64,000 nt of DNA from JAGQRJ01 sp041402045 (GCA_041402045.1 JAWKSZ010000001.1:1-64000); one strand, 5' to 3'; shown: positions 10,973-20,068, counted from the stretch's first letter. Translations and numbers: made by a program. The notes: generated by a model not told the origin, from the letters alone.

Positions 10973-12031
10973 TCACTCGTGCTCCACGGCGTCGCCGGTC
11001 TCGAGCACCTCGACCGCGGTCCCGTCGGCCAGGGCCGCGGCGCCGGTGATCACCAGCAGGTCGCCGGGCTCGAGCGCGGGGTGGCTCTTCTCCAGCTCCA
11101 CGTAGTCGTCCTGCTCGAAGCCGAGGGTCACCTCGACCTGCTCGGCCTTGCCCTCGCGCACCCGGTAGACGAACCATTGCCGCCCGACCGAGACCAATGC
11201 CGCGCGGACCGTGGTCAGCGCGTCGGGCCGCTGGTCGGTGGTCAGCCCGCAGGTGACGAAGCTCCCCGGGCGCAGCAGGCTCTCGTCGTCGGGCAGGATC
11301 AGGGTCACCTTCACCGTCCCCGACTCCACGTCGGTCTCCGGGGCGATCCGCTCGATCTGCGCGGTCACGCGCACCGCGCTCGCGGGGACCGAGACCTGGG
11401 CCGGCTGGCCCGGGGCGAGGCTCGGGACGTAGCGCTCGGGGACGCTGACCTCGGCCCGCAGCGGGCTCACGTCGGCCAGGTCGAACAGCGCCGTCCCCAC
11501 CGAGACCGCGCCCCCCGCGTCCAGGTGGCGCTTGAGCACGGTCCCCGCGAACGGGGCCAGGATCTTGGTGCGCTCGAGGTCGAGGGCGGCGAGCTCCATG
11601 CCCTTCTCGGCCTCCGCGGCGGTCGTGCGCCGGGTCTCGAGCTCGGAGTTGCTGAGCGCGCCCTGGAGGTGGAGCTGCTCGCCGCTCGCGAGCTCGGCGC
11701 GCCGGTGCGCGGCGGTCGCCTCGGCCTGGGCCAGGCGCAGGCGCTGCTCCTCGTCGTCGAGCTGGGCCAGGATCTGCCCGGCCTCGACCGGGTCCCCTTC
11801 CTCGACCAGGATCCGCTCGAGCACGCCCTGGGAGCGGGAGGTCACGGTCGCGCGCTGCGCCGCGCGCAGGGTGGCGCTGGTCGGGTAGATCGCGGCCAGG
11901 GTCCGCAGCGCCAGCGGCGCGACCTGGACCGGGACCGGCCGGGCCTGGGGCCGCTCGCGTTGGGGCGGCTGCTCGACCTCGCAGCCAAGGAGACAGGCCG
12001 CGATCAGGAACGCGATCGCTCGGGTGTACAT
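10973..12031 (-). CDS. RND efflux periplasmic adaptor (membrane fusion) lipoprotein
   Basis: 352 aa, first gene of the efflux operon. The N-terminus ends in lipobox L14-L15-G16-C17, so it is a lipoprotein. The order lipoyl half (RSQGVLERILVEEGDPVEAGQ), alpha-hairpin (QAEATAAHRRAEL onward), second lipoyl half (ILAPFAGTVLKRHLDAGGAV) and beta-barrel (PERYVPSLAPGQPAQV) is the standard HlyD/AcrA architecture. It links the pump to an outer-membrane channel. The ATG sits 7 nt after TAGGCT with no ribosome site, so the operon message is probably leaderless. Confidence 0.92.
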   Translation of the reverse strand: MYTRAIAFLIAACLLGCEVEQPPQRERPQARPVPVQVAPLALRTLAAIYPTSATLRAAQRATVTSRSQGVLERILVEEGDPVEAGQILAQLDDEEQRLRLAQAEATAAHRRAELASGEQLHLQGALSNSELETRRTTAAEAEKGMELAALDLERTKILAPFAGTVLKRHLDAGGAVSVGTALFDLADVSPLRAEVSVPERYVPSLAPGQPAQVSVPASAVRVTAQIERIAPETDVESGTVKVTLILPDDESLLRPGSFVTCGLTTDQRPDALTTVRAALVSVGRQWFVYRVREGKAEQVEVTLGFEQDDYVELEKSHPALEPGDLLVITGAAALADGTAVEVLETGDAVEHE

Positions 12032-12038
12032 GGCCGAG

Positions 12039-12044
12039 AGCCTA
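12039..12044 (-). promoter_or_regulatory. Leaderless-type -10 hexamer TAGGCT
   Basis: TAGGCT on the minus strand ends 7 nt before the ATG of the efflux adaptor at 12031. No Shine-Dalgarno site is present. It is divergent from the TAGGAT element at 12169. Confidence 0.5.
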
Positions 12045-12168
12045 CCCGATCCCGGGGAAGCGCGTCACGGTTCCGTACCGTCTCCGAGGGCCGCAGCGGA
12101 CGACAGTCGCCGGCGCGCGCGCGGTCCTCGCGGACCCTGGACCCCGACGCCGCCCCCCGACTCTGCGA

Positions 12169-12174
12169 TAGGAT
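12169..12174 (+). promoter_or_regulatory. Leaderless-type -10 hexamer TAGGAT
   Basis: TAGGAT is followed by six C residues and then the ATG at 12181. There is no purine-rich ribosome site. Confidence 0.5.
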
Positions 12175-12180
12175 CCCCCC

Positions 12181-12780
12181 ATGGACCCGACCCTCGCCCC
12201 GCCCCCCCACCTGCGCAGCGAGCGCCTGGAGCTGCTCCTGCCCCTGCCCCAGGCCGCCCCGCGCCTGCTGCGCTACCTGGAGGACAACCGCGCGCACCAC
12301 GCCCCGTTCAACCCGCCGCCCCCGCCCGGCTACTACACCCTCGACCACTGGCGCGCGCGGCTGGCCCAGAACCGCCAGGACTGGCGCGACGACAAGGCCG
12401 TGCGCTTCGTGCTCTTCCGGCGCGGCGAGGTCGCAGGGCCGGTCCTCGGGGTCGTGAACCTGACCCAGATCCACCGGGGCCCCATGGAGGCGGCGCTCCT
12501 CGGCTACTCCCTCGACCAGGACGCCGTCGGCCACGGGTACATGCAGGAGGCGCTGAGCGCGGCGCTGGACTACGCGTTCACGACCCTCGGCCTGCACCGG
12601 GTCATGGCCAACTACCTCCCGACCAACGAGCGCAGCGGCCGCGTCCTGCGCCGGCTGGGGTTCACCGTCGAGGGCTACGCCCGCGACTACCTCTACATTG
12701 ACGGCGCCTGGCGCGACCACGTGCTCACCGCGCTGACCTCTCCCCACCCGCGGCCGCCGGCCATGTGCGAGTCGGCGTGA
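12181..12780 (+). CDS. GNAT-family acetyltransferase (RimJ/RimL type)
   Basis: 199 aa. It starts with the usual LRSERLELLLP strand. It carries the acetyl-CoA binding region at about 115-160 (YSLDQDAVGHGYMQEAL, a variant of the pyrophosphate loop), then LGLHRVMANYLPTNERS and LRRLGFTVEGYARDYL, which are diagnostic of the RimJ/RimL branch that acetylates protein N-termini. The real substrate could equally be an amino acid or antibiotic. Its GTGA end overlaps the start of the glycosidase-like gene, so the two are translationally coupled. Confidence 0.88.
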   Translation: MDPTLAPPPHLRSERLELLLPLPQAAPRLLRYLEDNRAHHAPFNPPPPPGYYTLDHWRARLAQNRQDWRDDKAVRFVLFRRGEVAGPVLGVVNLTQIHRGPMEAALLGYSLDQDAVGHGYMQEALSAALDYAFTTLGLHRVMANYLPTNERSGRVLRRLGFTVEGYARDYLYIDGAWRDHVLTALTSPHPRPPAMCESA

Positions 12781-13796
12781 GCCGGGCGGCGGTGTGCGCG
12801 CTGCTCGCCGTGGTCCTGGGCGGCCCCCTGCTCGCGCAGGACGCGGCGCCGGTGAGCTCGGCCAGCGCCCCGCCCATGCGCGGGGTCACGCTGCCGCTGC
12901 ACAGCCTCGACCCCGCCCACGACTACGGCGCGCTCCTGCGCGAGCTCCCCGCCCTGGGGGTCACCCACGTGTGCGTGGTGGTCAAGATCTTCCAGACCAA
13001 CGGCAAGAGCGCGACCCCCGGGCGGCGCCTGCGCGGGACCCCCAACGACCTCGTGGTGCTGCGGACCCTGGCGCAGGCCCGGCGCCTGGGGCTCGAGGTC
13101 GTGCTCCTCCCGGCGCTGTTCCTGGTGCACCCGAGCGCCGACGAGTGGCGCGGGAACCTGGCGCCCCCCGACTGGGGCGTATGGTTCGCGGGCTACCGCC
13201 GCGAGCTCCTGCACTTCGCGCGGCTGGCCGAGCAGGCCCAGGCCGCGGTGCTCGTGGTCGGGAGCGAGCTCAGCTCCGCGGAAGCCCAGGCCGACCTCTG
13301 GCGGGGGACGATCGAGCGCACCCGGCGGGTCTTCAGCGGACGCCTGACCTACGCCGCCAACTGGGACCACTACCAACACGTCCCGTTCTGGGAGGACCTC
13401 GACTACGTGGGCCTCTCCGCCTACTACGAGCTGGCCGACGGCCCGGACCCGACCCTGGAGCAGGTCCTGGGCGCCTGGAAGCGCGTGCGGGGACAGCTCC
13501 TGACCTGGCGCGCCCAGCGCGGGCTGCGCCAGCCCCTGGTGTTCCTCGAGGTCGGCTACACCAGCGTCGACGGGACCCTCAGCGCCCCCTGGGACTACAC
13601 CCGCCGCGCGCCGCTGGACCTCGACGAGCAAGCGCTGGGCTACGAGGCCTTCGCGCGCTGCTGGGGCGGCCAGCCCGCGCTCGCCGGCTGCTTCTTCTAC
13701 GAGTGGTGGGGCGAGGGGGGCGCCGAGGACCGCGGCTACACCCCCCGCGGCAAGCCCGCGGCCAAGGTCCTCGAGCGCTTCTACCGCGCCCGCTAA
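12777..13796 (+). CDS. Secreted GH113-like glycoside hydrolase
   Basis: 339 aa from the GTG at 12777, which overlaps the previous stop by 4 bp and gives a clean signal peptide (MSRAAVCALLAVVLGG). A GTG at 12765 is an alternative. The body is a TIM-barrel-like chain: GVTLPLHSLDPAHDY, LGVTHVCVVVKIFQ, a candidate acid VVGSELSS (near residue 163), WDHYQHVPFWEDLDYVGLS, and a candidate nucleophile FLEVGYTS (near 260). The two Glu positions and the D-Y-V-G-L-S strand fit the GH113 (beta-mannanase-like) group. It probably degrades polysaccharide in the periplasm or outside; the substrate is unknown. Confidence 0.7.
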   Translation: MSRAAVCALLAVVLGGPLLAQDAAPVSSASAPPMRGVTLPLHSLDPAHDYGALLRELPALGVTHVCVVVKIFQTNGKSATPGRRLRGTPNDLVVLRTLAQARRLGLEVVLLPALFLVHPSADEWRGNLAPPDWGVWFAGYRRELLHFARLAEQAQAAVLVVGSELSSAEAQADLWRGTIERTRRVFSGRLTYAANWDHYQHVPFWEDLDYVGLSAYYELADGPDPTLEQVLGAWKRVRGQLLTWRAQRGLRQPLVFLEVGYTSVDGTLSAPWDYTRRAPLDLDEQALGYEAFARCWGGQPALAGCFFYEWWGEGGAEDRGYTPRGKPAAKVLERFYRAR

Positions 13797-13832
13797 CGGG
13801 CTGCGGAACGTCGCTCGGGCAGAGGTCGGCGC

Positions 13833-15161
13833 CTACAGGCGGCCCGTGCGCTTGATATCCAGGTAGCGGTTCACGAGCGAGACCGGGAGCTGCTGCGGCT
13901 CGACGTCGAGCACCTGGGTCCCGCCCTGGCGCGCCTTCTCGTGCAGGGTGTGTCGCTCGCGGCTGAAGCGGTGGCCCTCGGCCACGAACAGCGCGTCCCG
14001 CAGGTCCTGGATCGGGCGGTCCGTCGCCATGCGGATCGCCTCCTCGCGCAGGCTGGCGAGGAGCACCAGGTTCCGCCGACGCAGGGTCATGAGCGCGGGC
14101 ATGAGCTCGGTGTCGTCCTCGTCGCGGAGGTTCGTGACCAGGATCACCAGCGCCCGGCGCTTCTGGCGGGCCATGAGCCGGCGCGCGGCCTCGAGGTAGT
14201 CGGACGGCTGCACGCTGGTCTCGAGGTCGTAGAGCTGATTCAGGATCGCGCTCATGCCGGCGCCGCCCTTGGTCGGGGGCAGCCAGCGCCGCGAGCCGCT
14301 GAAGGTCATGAACCCCACCGCGTCGCCCTGGCGCAGCGCGACGTAGCCGAGCAAGAGCACGGCGTTCAGCACGTGGTCGAAGTGGGTCATGTCCCCGTCC
14401 TTGGCCCGCATGCGCCGGCCGCAGTCGAGGAGGAACACGATCTGCTGGTTCTTCTCGTCCTGATACTCGCGCGAGATCAGCTTGCGCCGACGCGCGGTCG
14501 CCTTCCAGTCGACCTGGCGCATGAGGTCGCCTTCGCGGTACTCGCGCAGCTGCTCGAACTCCAGGCCCTCGCCCCGCCGGCGTCGCGTGCGGATCCCCAT
14601 TTGCCCCACCCGGTCGGCGAGGGCCAGGAGCGCGAAGCGCACGACCTCCTTGAAGTTGGGGTAGACCCGCACGGTCTGCTCGCTGCCGACGAGCGCGTGC
14701 CGGCTCACGAGCCCCAGCCGCCCGCGGACCATGAGCGCGGTGCGCGCGAACAGCGCCTCTCCCCGCCGGTGCGGGGTGACCTGGTAGGTCAGCCGCGCCC
14801 AGCCCCCTTGAGGCACGGTGACCCGCTGAGGGAGGTTCGTGGGCGGGCAGGTGCTGGGGTGGTGGTCGAACACGTCCACCCGCAGCGCACGCCCGGCGCC
14901 GTTCTTGAGCTGGAGGTGCACGTCGTTGGGGACGCCCACCGCCAGCGAGCTCGGCGGAGTGCGCTCGACCAGCGGCAGCGCCTGGCGGCGCAGCGCGAGG
15001 GCGTCGTAGGCGGTGAGCCCCAGGAGGAGCGCGCCCAGCCCGGCCCACACCGGGAGCGCGAGCGGCCAGATCGAGGCCGCGCCCCCGGCCACGCACCAGC
15101 CGCCCAGCGCGAGGTAGAGCCGGCCGGTGGGCCGGGGGAGCGGGGCCGCCTCGGGGGTCAC
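13833..15161 (-). CDS. DUF58 protein with a vWA-like fold
   Basis: 442 aa, last gene of a six-gene operon; GTG start overlaps the MoxR stop by 4 bp. Two membrane helices lie in the first 65 residues. The DUF58 hallmark is at about 195-240 (GEGLEFEQLREYREGD, then VDWKATAR). It is followed by a vWA-like domain (IVFLLDCGRRM, a MIDAS-like start lacking the usual DxSxS, then VILVTNLRDEDD). DUF58 proteins are usual partners of MoxR ATPases, which are thought to act as chaperones for vWA proteins. An envelope or stress role is likely. Confidence 0.88.
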   Translation of the reverse strand: MTPEAAPLPRPTGRLYLALGGWCVAGGAASIWPLALPVWAGLGALLLGLTAYDALALRRQALPLVERTPPSSLAVGVPNDVHLQLKNGAGRALRVDVFDHHPSTCPPTNLPQRVTVPQGGWARLTYQVTPHRRGEALFARTALMVRGRLGLVSRHALVGSEQTVRVYPNFKEVVRFALLALADRVGQMGIRTRRRRGEGLEFEQLREYREGDLMRQVDWKATARRRKLISREYQDEKNQQIVFLLDCGRRMRAKDGDMTHFDHVLNAVLLLGYVALRQGDAVGFMTFSGSRRWLPPTKGGAGMSAILNQLYDLETSVQPSDYLEAARRLMARQKRRALVILVTNLRDEDDTELMPALMTLRRRNLVLLASLREEAIRMATDRPIQDLRDALFVAEGHRFSRERHTLHEKARQGGTQVLDVEPQQLPVSLVNRYLDIKRTGRL

Positions 15162-16294
15162 GTCCGCGGCGCCTCGACGTGGCCCAGGATCGAGGTCAGC
15201 ACGTCGTCGGCGCTGAGCCCTTCGATCTCGAGCTCCGGGGCGATCACGATCCGGTGCCGCAGGGCGGGGATCGCCAGCGCCTTCACGTCGTCGGGGACCA
15301 CGAAGTCGCGCCCGCCGAGGAGCGCCATGACCCGCGCCACGCGGATCAGCGCGATCGCGCCGCGAGGCCCGGCGCCGACGCTCACGCCGGTCCAGGTGCG
15401 GGTCGTGCGCACGATCTCCACCGCGTAGTTCAGCACGCGCTCGTCGACGCGGATCTGGGCGCAGCGCTGCTGCAGCCCCAGGGCCTGCTCCGGCGTCACG
15501 ACCTGCTGCACGGCGTCGACGTTGAGCCCGTTGCCCACGTGGGCGTGGGTCACGCTGCGCACGATCTGCAGCTCCTCGTGGGACTCGGGGTATTCCACGT
15601 GGACCTTGAGCAGGAAGCGGTCGAGCTGGGCCTCGGGCAGGGGGTAGGTCCCCTCCTGCTCGATCGGGTTCTGGGTGGCGAGCGCCATGAACGGCCGGGG
15701 CGTGGGGAAGGCCTGGCCCTCGATCGTGATCTGGTGCTCCTGCATGACCTCGAGCAGCGCGGCCTGGGTCTTCGCCGGGGCGCGGTTGATCTCGTCGGCC
15801 AGCAGCAGGTGGGTGAACGCCGGGCCCTTGCGGATCCTGAAGTCGCCGCTGTTGGCGTCGTAGATCGTGTGCCCCGTGACGTCGGCGGGCATGAGGTCCG
15901 GGGTGAACTGCACCCGGGCGAAGGTCCCGCCGAAGGTGCGGGCCATGGCCAGCACGAGCAGGGTCTTGCCCAGCCCGGGCACGCCTTCGATCAGCACGTT
16001 GCCGCCAGCGAGGAACGCGGCGAGCACGTGGTCCACGACCTGGCCCTGGCCGATCACGACCTTCTGGATCTCTTCGCGCATTTGGCGCGCGGCGCGGTGC
16101 ACGTCCTGCAGGTCGACCATGGAGGACGGCGTGCTGTGGGCGTGCGGCGCCTTGAGGCTCATGGTCGGCGGGCGCGAGACCTGCCCCACCTGACTCGACG
16201 GCGCCTGCAGCGGGCGCCCGGTGGGGGGGCGGCTGGCGGGGGGCGGCGGGGTCCTGCGGGGGGTGCCGGAGGGCGGCGGGGGGACGTCGGTCAC
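15158..16294 (-). CDS. MoxR-family AAA+ ATPase
   Basis: 378 aa; GTG start overlaps the DUF4350 stop by 4 bp. The first 60 residues are Pro/Ser-rich and probably unstructured. The AAA+ core carries Walker A EGVPGLGKTLL (about 100), Walker B LLLADEINRAP, sensor 1 MALATQNPIEQEGTYPLPEAQ, and LDRFLLK. These are the exact MoxR signatures. MoxR ATPases remodel vWA-domain partners, here the DUF58 protein encoded directly downstream. Confidence 0.94.
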   Translation of the reverse strand: MTDVPPPPSGTPRRTPPPPASRPPTGRPLQAPSSQVGQVSRPPTMSLKAPHAHSTPSSMVDLQDVHRAARQMREEIQKVVIGQGQVVDHVLAAFLAGGNVLIEGVPGLGKTLLVLAMARTFGGTFARVQFTPDLMPADVTGHTIYDANSGDFRIRKGPAFTHLLLADEINRAPAKTQAALLEVMQEHQITIEGQAFPTPRPFMALATQNPIEQEGTYPLPEAQLDRFLLKVHVEYPESHEELQIVRSVTHAHVGNGLNVDAVQQVVTPEQALGLQQRCAQIRVDERVLNYAVEIVRTTRTWTGVSVGAGPRGAIALIRVARVMALLGGRDFVVPDDVKALAIPALRHRIVIAPELEIEGLSADDVLTSILGHVEAPRT

Positions 16295-17508
16295 AGAGCT
16301 CTCCTCAAACGCTCCACGTCGGCCACGAGGAGCGTGAAGCCCTCGGCGCGGTGGGGGATCGGCGCGCACAGCGCGTGGTGAACGGTCTGGTGGGCCAGGC
16401 CCAGGTCCGCCGCCAGGGCGGGCACGAGCTGGTCGTCGGGCAGGTGCGCCAGGTGCGCGCGCCGACGGCGGATCACCGCGCGCAGCGCGTCGCGGCTGGC
16501 CTCGATCAGCGGGCGCTGCGCGTCCTGGCGCCACATGAAGTAGCCGGCGGCCTCGAGGTGCTCGAGCAGGCTCCGGCGGCCCAGGGGCAAGGGGAGCAGC
16601 AGGGGCCCGAAGCGCCGCGAGGCCCCCAGCAGCCACACCGCCACCAGCACTCCCAGCGAGATCAGGAGCGGCCAGGCGTGCTTGACCAGCAGCGTCCACA
16701 GCGAGGGGTAGGCGTCGTCGTAGACCAGGATCGCGCGGCTCGGCTCGCCCCAGGCGCTGACCAGCTCCCACAACAGCTCGGCGTGGTCCTTGGCGTCGAT
16801 CGGCGGAGTCGAGTCCCAACCAAACAACCCGCCGCCGCCGGTGTATTGGACGGGGGTGCGCCAGATCTGCGCGTCGCTGACCACGGTCAGCCGCCCCTCG
16901 CCCACCGCCAGGCTCAGCCCGTGGGTCGTGCCGTCCTCGGCGGTCCACACCCAGTCGGCGTCGCCCAGGCTGAAGGGCATGACCAGCCCGCGCTCGGGCA
17001 CGAACTCGACCTCGGTCGCCCCGCCCAGGGGTCCGACCTCGCCCTCCCCCGACTCGCCGTCGCTGTAGGAGGCCCAGGTGTAGGTCGTCTCGATCTCGTA
17101 GCGCTCGAGCAGCGGGTCCTGCTGCGGCTCCTCGTCCTCGTCGGGGGCGGGGGCCACGCAGATCAGGTGCCCTCCCGACTCGATCCAGTCGGCCAGCGCC
17201 CCGGCGCGGCTCTTGGGCAGCGGGCGGCGGTCGTCGAGGAGCAAGAGCACGTCGAAGGCGTGGCTCTCGAGGTCGACGGTGACCAGGGTCGGCGCGCTCT
17301 CGGTCTCCACCCCGCGCAAGGTCAGGAAGCGCTCCGCGGCGTAGAAGTGGTTCTGGCGCACGATCGCGCTGGGCGGCTCGCGGTAGGTCTCGGTCACCGG
17401 CTCCCCGTAGACCTGCACGTAGGCGAAGCTGCCGAAGCCGCAGGCGAGGCAGCTGCCCACGATCACGGCCAGGAGCACCAGGACCAGGCGTTGCCCGCCG
17501 CCGCTCAC
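16291..17508 (-). CDS. DUF4350-domain membrane protein
   Basis: 405 aa from the GTG at 17508, which overlaps the upstream stop by 4 bp and directly opens an N-terminal membrane helix (LVLVLLAVIVGSCL). The extracytoplasmic part (about 50-265) has the DUF4350 features: NHFYAAERFLTLRG, a strand ending in LLLLDDRRPLPKSRAGALADWIESGGHLICV, and a later WELVSAWGEP. A second membrane helix sits at about 285-310. The cytoplasmic tail is helical. DUF4350 genes usually lie next to MoxR and DUF58 genes, as here. Function unknown. Confidence 0.75.
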   Translation of the reverse strand: MSGGGQRLVLVLLAVIVGSCLACGFGSFAYVQVYGEPVTETYREPPSAIVRQNHFYAAERFLTLRGVETESAPTLVTVDLESHAFDVLLLLDDRRPLPKSRAGALADWIESGGHLICVAPAPDEDEEPQQDPLLERYEIETTYTWASYSDGESGEGEVGPLGGATEVEFVPERGLVMPFSLGDADWVWTAEDGTTHGLSLAVGEGRLTVVSDAQIWRTPVQYTGGGGLFGWDSTPPIDAKDHAELLWELVSAWGEPSRAILVYDDAYPSLWTLLVKHAWPLLISLGVLVAVWLLGASRRFGPLLLPLPLGRRSLLEHLEAAGYFMWRQDAQRPLIEASRDALRAVIRRRRAHLAHLPDDQLVPALAADLGLAHQTVHHALCAPIPHRAEGFTLLVADVERLRRAL

Positions 17509-19112
17509 GAGCGCCCTCCCCCGCGCCCGCCGAAGGCCCGGCCCCAGCCCTGCCAGAGCTGGTGGGCCTCGTCGTCGCTGGGCGGGCGCTGGGCGTAGGC
17601 CACGCACTGCCAGGCGAAGGTCAGGCGCGCGAAGTAGTCGACGGGCGTCCCCGGCGTGGCGCGCACCGCCTCCAGGCAGTCGCCCTCGGTCGCGCTCTCG
17701 TCCAGGCCCAGGTCGTGGGCGTGCACGAGCTTGGCCAGGGCGCCGCGGTAGAGCAGGCTCAGGCAGGCCACCGGGTCGCCCGCGCGCCAGAGCTGCGCGG
17801 CCTCGTCAGGCACGTCCGGGGGGAGCGACTCGGGCCGCACGTCGAGGCCGGCGATCACCTCCGGCGGCGGCGCGCGGTCGCCGATCTTGCCGCTCGCGTT
17901 CTTGGCCCAGTTGCGCAGGAGGAACACGAGGAAGCCCACGATCGCGAGCACGACCACGGTCCACACCATGCCCTGGAACAGCCCGCCGACCCCGGACCCC
18001 ACCCCGGCGCCGCCGACGCCGCCGCCGCCCGAGCTGGGGCCGCAGGTCCCGCAGCCGTTGTTCGAGTTGGGCTTGCAGGTGCCGCAGCCGTTGGACCCGT
18101 CGCCGAAGCTGCCCTCGGGGAGCTGCTTCGTGGTGCGGGTCGCCTCCCGGCCGAAGGCGTCCTCCTCGAGCACGCGCTGGATCGTCTGCGCCGGGGTCTC
18201 CTCGGGCGCCTCGACGGGCTGCTCCTCGAGGGGGTCGTCCTGGGCCGCCGCCGGGGCGGCGAGGCCCAGGCCCAGCGCGCAGAGGAGCGCCGCGACCCGG
18301 GTCAAGCGCTGCGAGGACGCGCGCTGCAGCTTGTCCTGGTCCAGGCGGCGGGCCAGGCGGCGGAAGGCGAGCTCTATGTCCCAGCCCTCGAGGTGGGTGC
18401 GGCGGTTGATATAGAGCGCGAACCCGCCGGCCACGTAGAGCGGCTCCAGGATCAAGACCGCCAAGAACCAGGGCATGCCCACGAGCAGCATGCGCAGACC
18501 CGGGTCGTGGTCGGTGCGCATGAGCAGCTCGCCCACCTTGGCGAACACCATGAAGAAGCCCTGCGGCCCCGAGTAATACTCCTCGTTGAGGACCATGACC
18601 AGGAGCCCCCAGGCGGCGAGCACCAGGGCGTATTCCAGGAGGTGGCAGGCGAAGGTCAGGAGCACCGCCGTCCCCTGCACCCGGCGATCGATCAGGGCCA
18701 GGCGTCGTCCGCGGGCGCGGCCGCGGAGCCCTTCCAACTCGAACACCGGGAGCCGCAGCGAGCGCCGGGGGTCGAGGCGCTGGGTGGTGAGTCCCCAGCC
18801 GAGGTTGTGCCACAGCAGCTTGGGCAGGGCGCGCACGGTCTGGGCGAAGGAGGGGGTGGCCCCGAACAGCGCGCGGCTCAGCACGTAGAGCGGGGCCTTG
18901 TCCAGCACGGGCTTGAGCCACCACGCGATCAGGAACACCAGCGCCGGGTATTCGCCCAGGAGCAGCCACAGCCCCCAATAGAGCGGGCCGAACACGAGGA
19001 GGAACGCGCCCCAGGTGGGCTTCCAGAAGCGGCGCGCGAGGGCGAACCCGAGGTCCACCGCCTCGTTGGCCCGCCGCGGGCGGATCACCGCCGCGACCTG
19101 CTCGAGGTTCAT
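17505..19112 (-). CDS. Multi-pass membrane protein with a DUF4129 C-terminus and a Cys-rich linker
   Basis: 535 aa; ATG overlaps the SpoIIM stop by 4 bp. The first half holds several membrane helices (about 30-80, 150-185, 210-235). A second hydrophobic segment ending APAAAQ near residue 285 looks like an internal signal-type helix. A linker at about 335-365 contains NGCGTC twice and a Gly-rich run. After another helix (about 370-390) comes a DUF4129-like domain ending LLYRGALAKLVHAHD and YFARLTFAWQCVAYAQRPP. The layout suggests fusion of a membrane protein with the DUF4129 protein usual in MoxR/DUF58 operons. Function unknown. Confidence 0.7.
   Translation of the reverse strand: MNLEQVAAVIRPRRANEAVDLGFALARRFWKPTWGAFLLVFGPLYWGLWLLLGEYPALVFLIAWWLKPVLDKAPLYVLSRALFGATPSFAQTVRALPKLLWHNLGWGLTTQRLDPRRSLRLPVFELEGLRGRARGRRLALIDRRVQGTAVLLTFACHLLEYALVLAAWGLLVMVLNEEYYSGPQGFFMVFAKVGELLMRTDHDPGLRMLLVGMPWFLAVLILEPLYVAGGFALYINRRTHLEGWDIELAFRRLARRLDQDKLQRASSQRLTRVAALLCALGLGLAAPAAAQDDPLEEQPVEAPEETPAQTIQRVLEEDAFGREATRTTKQLPEGSFGDGSNGCGTCKPNSNNGCGTCGPSSGGGGVGGAGVGSGVGGLFQGMVWTVVVLAIVGFLVFLLRNWAKNASGKIGDRAPPPEVIAGLDVRPESLPPDVPDEAAQLWRAGDPVACLSLLYRGALAKLVHAHDLGLDESATEGDCLEAVRATPGTPVDYFARLTFAWQCVAYAQRPPSDDEAHQLWQGWGRAFGGRGGGRS
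18044..18099 (-). repeat. Duplicated Cys-rich motif (NGCGTC twice) in the DUF4129 protein
   Basis: Two copies of NGCGTC, separated by seven residues, sit in a Gly/Ser/Asn-rich linker. The four cysteines in two CxxC pairs could bind a metal or form disulfides. Confidence 0.6.
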
Positions 19113-20068
19113 TGGCCGCGCCCCGCGAAGGCCAGGTAGCTGATCACCCCTGCCCACAGCGCGCTGCCCACGGCGTACTTCACCGCAGGGGGAATGAACG
19201 GCCACGGCGACCAGAACGCCTCGAGGAACGCCGCGATCACGAGGAACGCGGTGAACCCGTAGACGATCCCCATGCTGTCCTTGGTCTCCTCGAGCAGCGC
19301 CCGCCCGCGGGTGCGCTGCCCAGGGGCGACGAGGGACCAGCCGATCTTGAGCCCGGCCTGGGTCGCGAGCACGAGGGCGGTCAGCTCGAAGGAGCCGTGC
19401 CCGATCACGAACGGCCAGAACGTCTCGCCGTAGCCGATCTGGGTCAGGTGCCCGGAGACCGCGCCCAGGACCACGCCGTTGTAGGCGGCGAAGTAGAGCG
19501 AGCCCACCCCGCACGCGATCCCCGCGGCGAAGGTCCGGAACGCGATCGAGACGTTGTTGTAGACGTAGAACCCGAACATGTAGGCCCGCTCGTCGACGCT
19601 GGCCCCCATGGTCTTCCCCGCCTGGGCCGGGTCGTACATCTGCTCCATGCCCCGCAGCGCCTCGGGGGGGAGCACGCTGTAGGCCAGGTCGGGCTGGAGC
19701 TGGATCGCGACGATGAACCCCACGAAGGGCAGGCCGAACAGGATCAACGACGCCCAGAGGTAGGCGTGGTTGCGCCGCACGTCCTGGGGGAACCCCGCGC
19801 CTACGAAGTGCACGATCCGCGACCACACCCCCATGCGCCGGGCGTAGAGGTGCTGGTGCCCGCGCAAGGCCAGGCGGTTGAGCTGCGCCTCGAGGTCGGC
19901 CCCGTAGTGCCGGGTCCGCGCCAGGGCCAGGTTCTGGCACACCCGGCGGTAGAGGCTCAAGAACTCGGCGGCGTCGCCCACGCGCTTGCGCCGGTCGACG
20001 TCGAACAGCGCGCGCTTGAACGCGTTCCAGCTGCGGGTGTTCTGCTTCTCGAAGTGCCCGCGGCTCAT
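19109..20068 (-). CDS. SpoIIM-family integral membrane protein
   Basis: 319 aa; ATG overlaps the RDD stop by 4 bp. An N-terminal cytoplasmic helical region (FLSLYRRVCQNLALART, residues about 40-60) precedes several membrane helices. The SpoIIM family signatures are present: YVYNNVSIAFRTFAAGI, YNGVVLGAVSGH, and FWPFVIGHGSFELTALVLA. In spore formers SpoIIM is part of a peptidoglycan-remodelling complex. In non-sporulating bacteria homologues sit in MoxR/DUF58/RDD clusters with unknown role, and no other sporulation gene is seen here. Confidence 0.9.
   Translation of the reverse strand: MSRGHFEKQNTRSWNAFKRALFDVDRRKRVGDAAEFLSLYRRVCQNLALARTRHYGADLEAQLNRLALRGHQHLYARRMGVWSRIVHFVGAGFPQDVRRNHAYLWASLILFGLPFVGFIVAIQLQPDLAYSVLPPEALRGMEQMYDPAQAGKTMGASVDERAYMFGFYVYNNVSIAFRTFAAGIACGVGSLYFAAYNGVVLGAVSGHLTQIGYGETFWPFVIGHGSFELTALVLATQAGLKIGWSLVAPGQRTRGRALLEETKDSMGIVYGFTAFLVIAAFLEAFWSPWPFIPPAVKYAVGSALWAGVISYLAFAGRGQ

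Noticed and set aside
19109..20068. Sporulation gene set suggested by SpoIIM
   Set aside because: No other sporulation gene is present. SpoIIM homologues in MoxR/DUF58 operons occur in non-sporulating bacteria.
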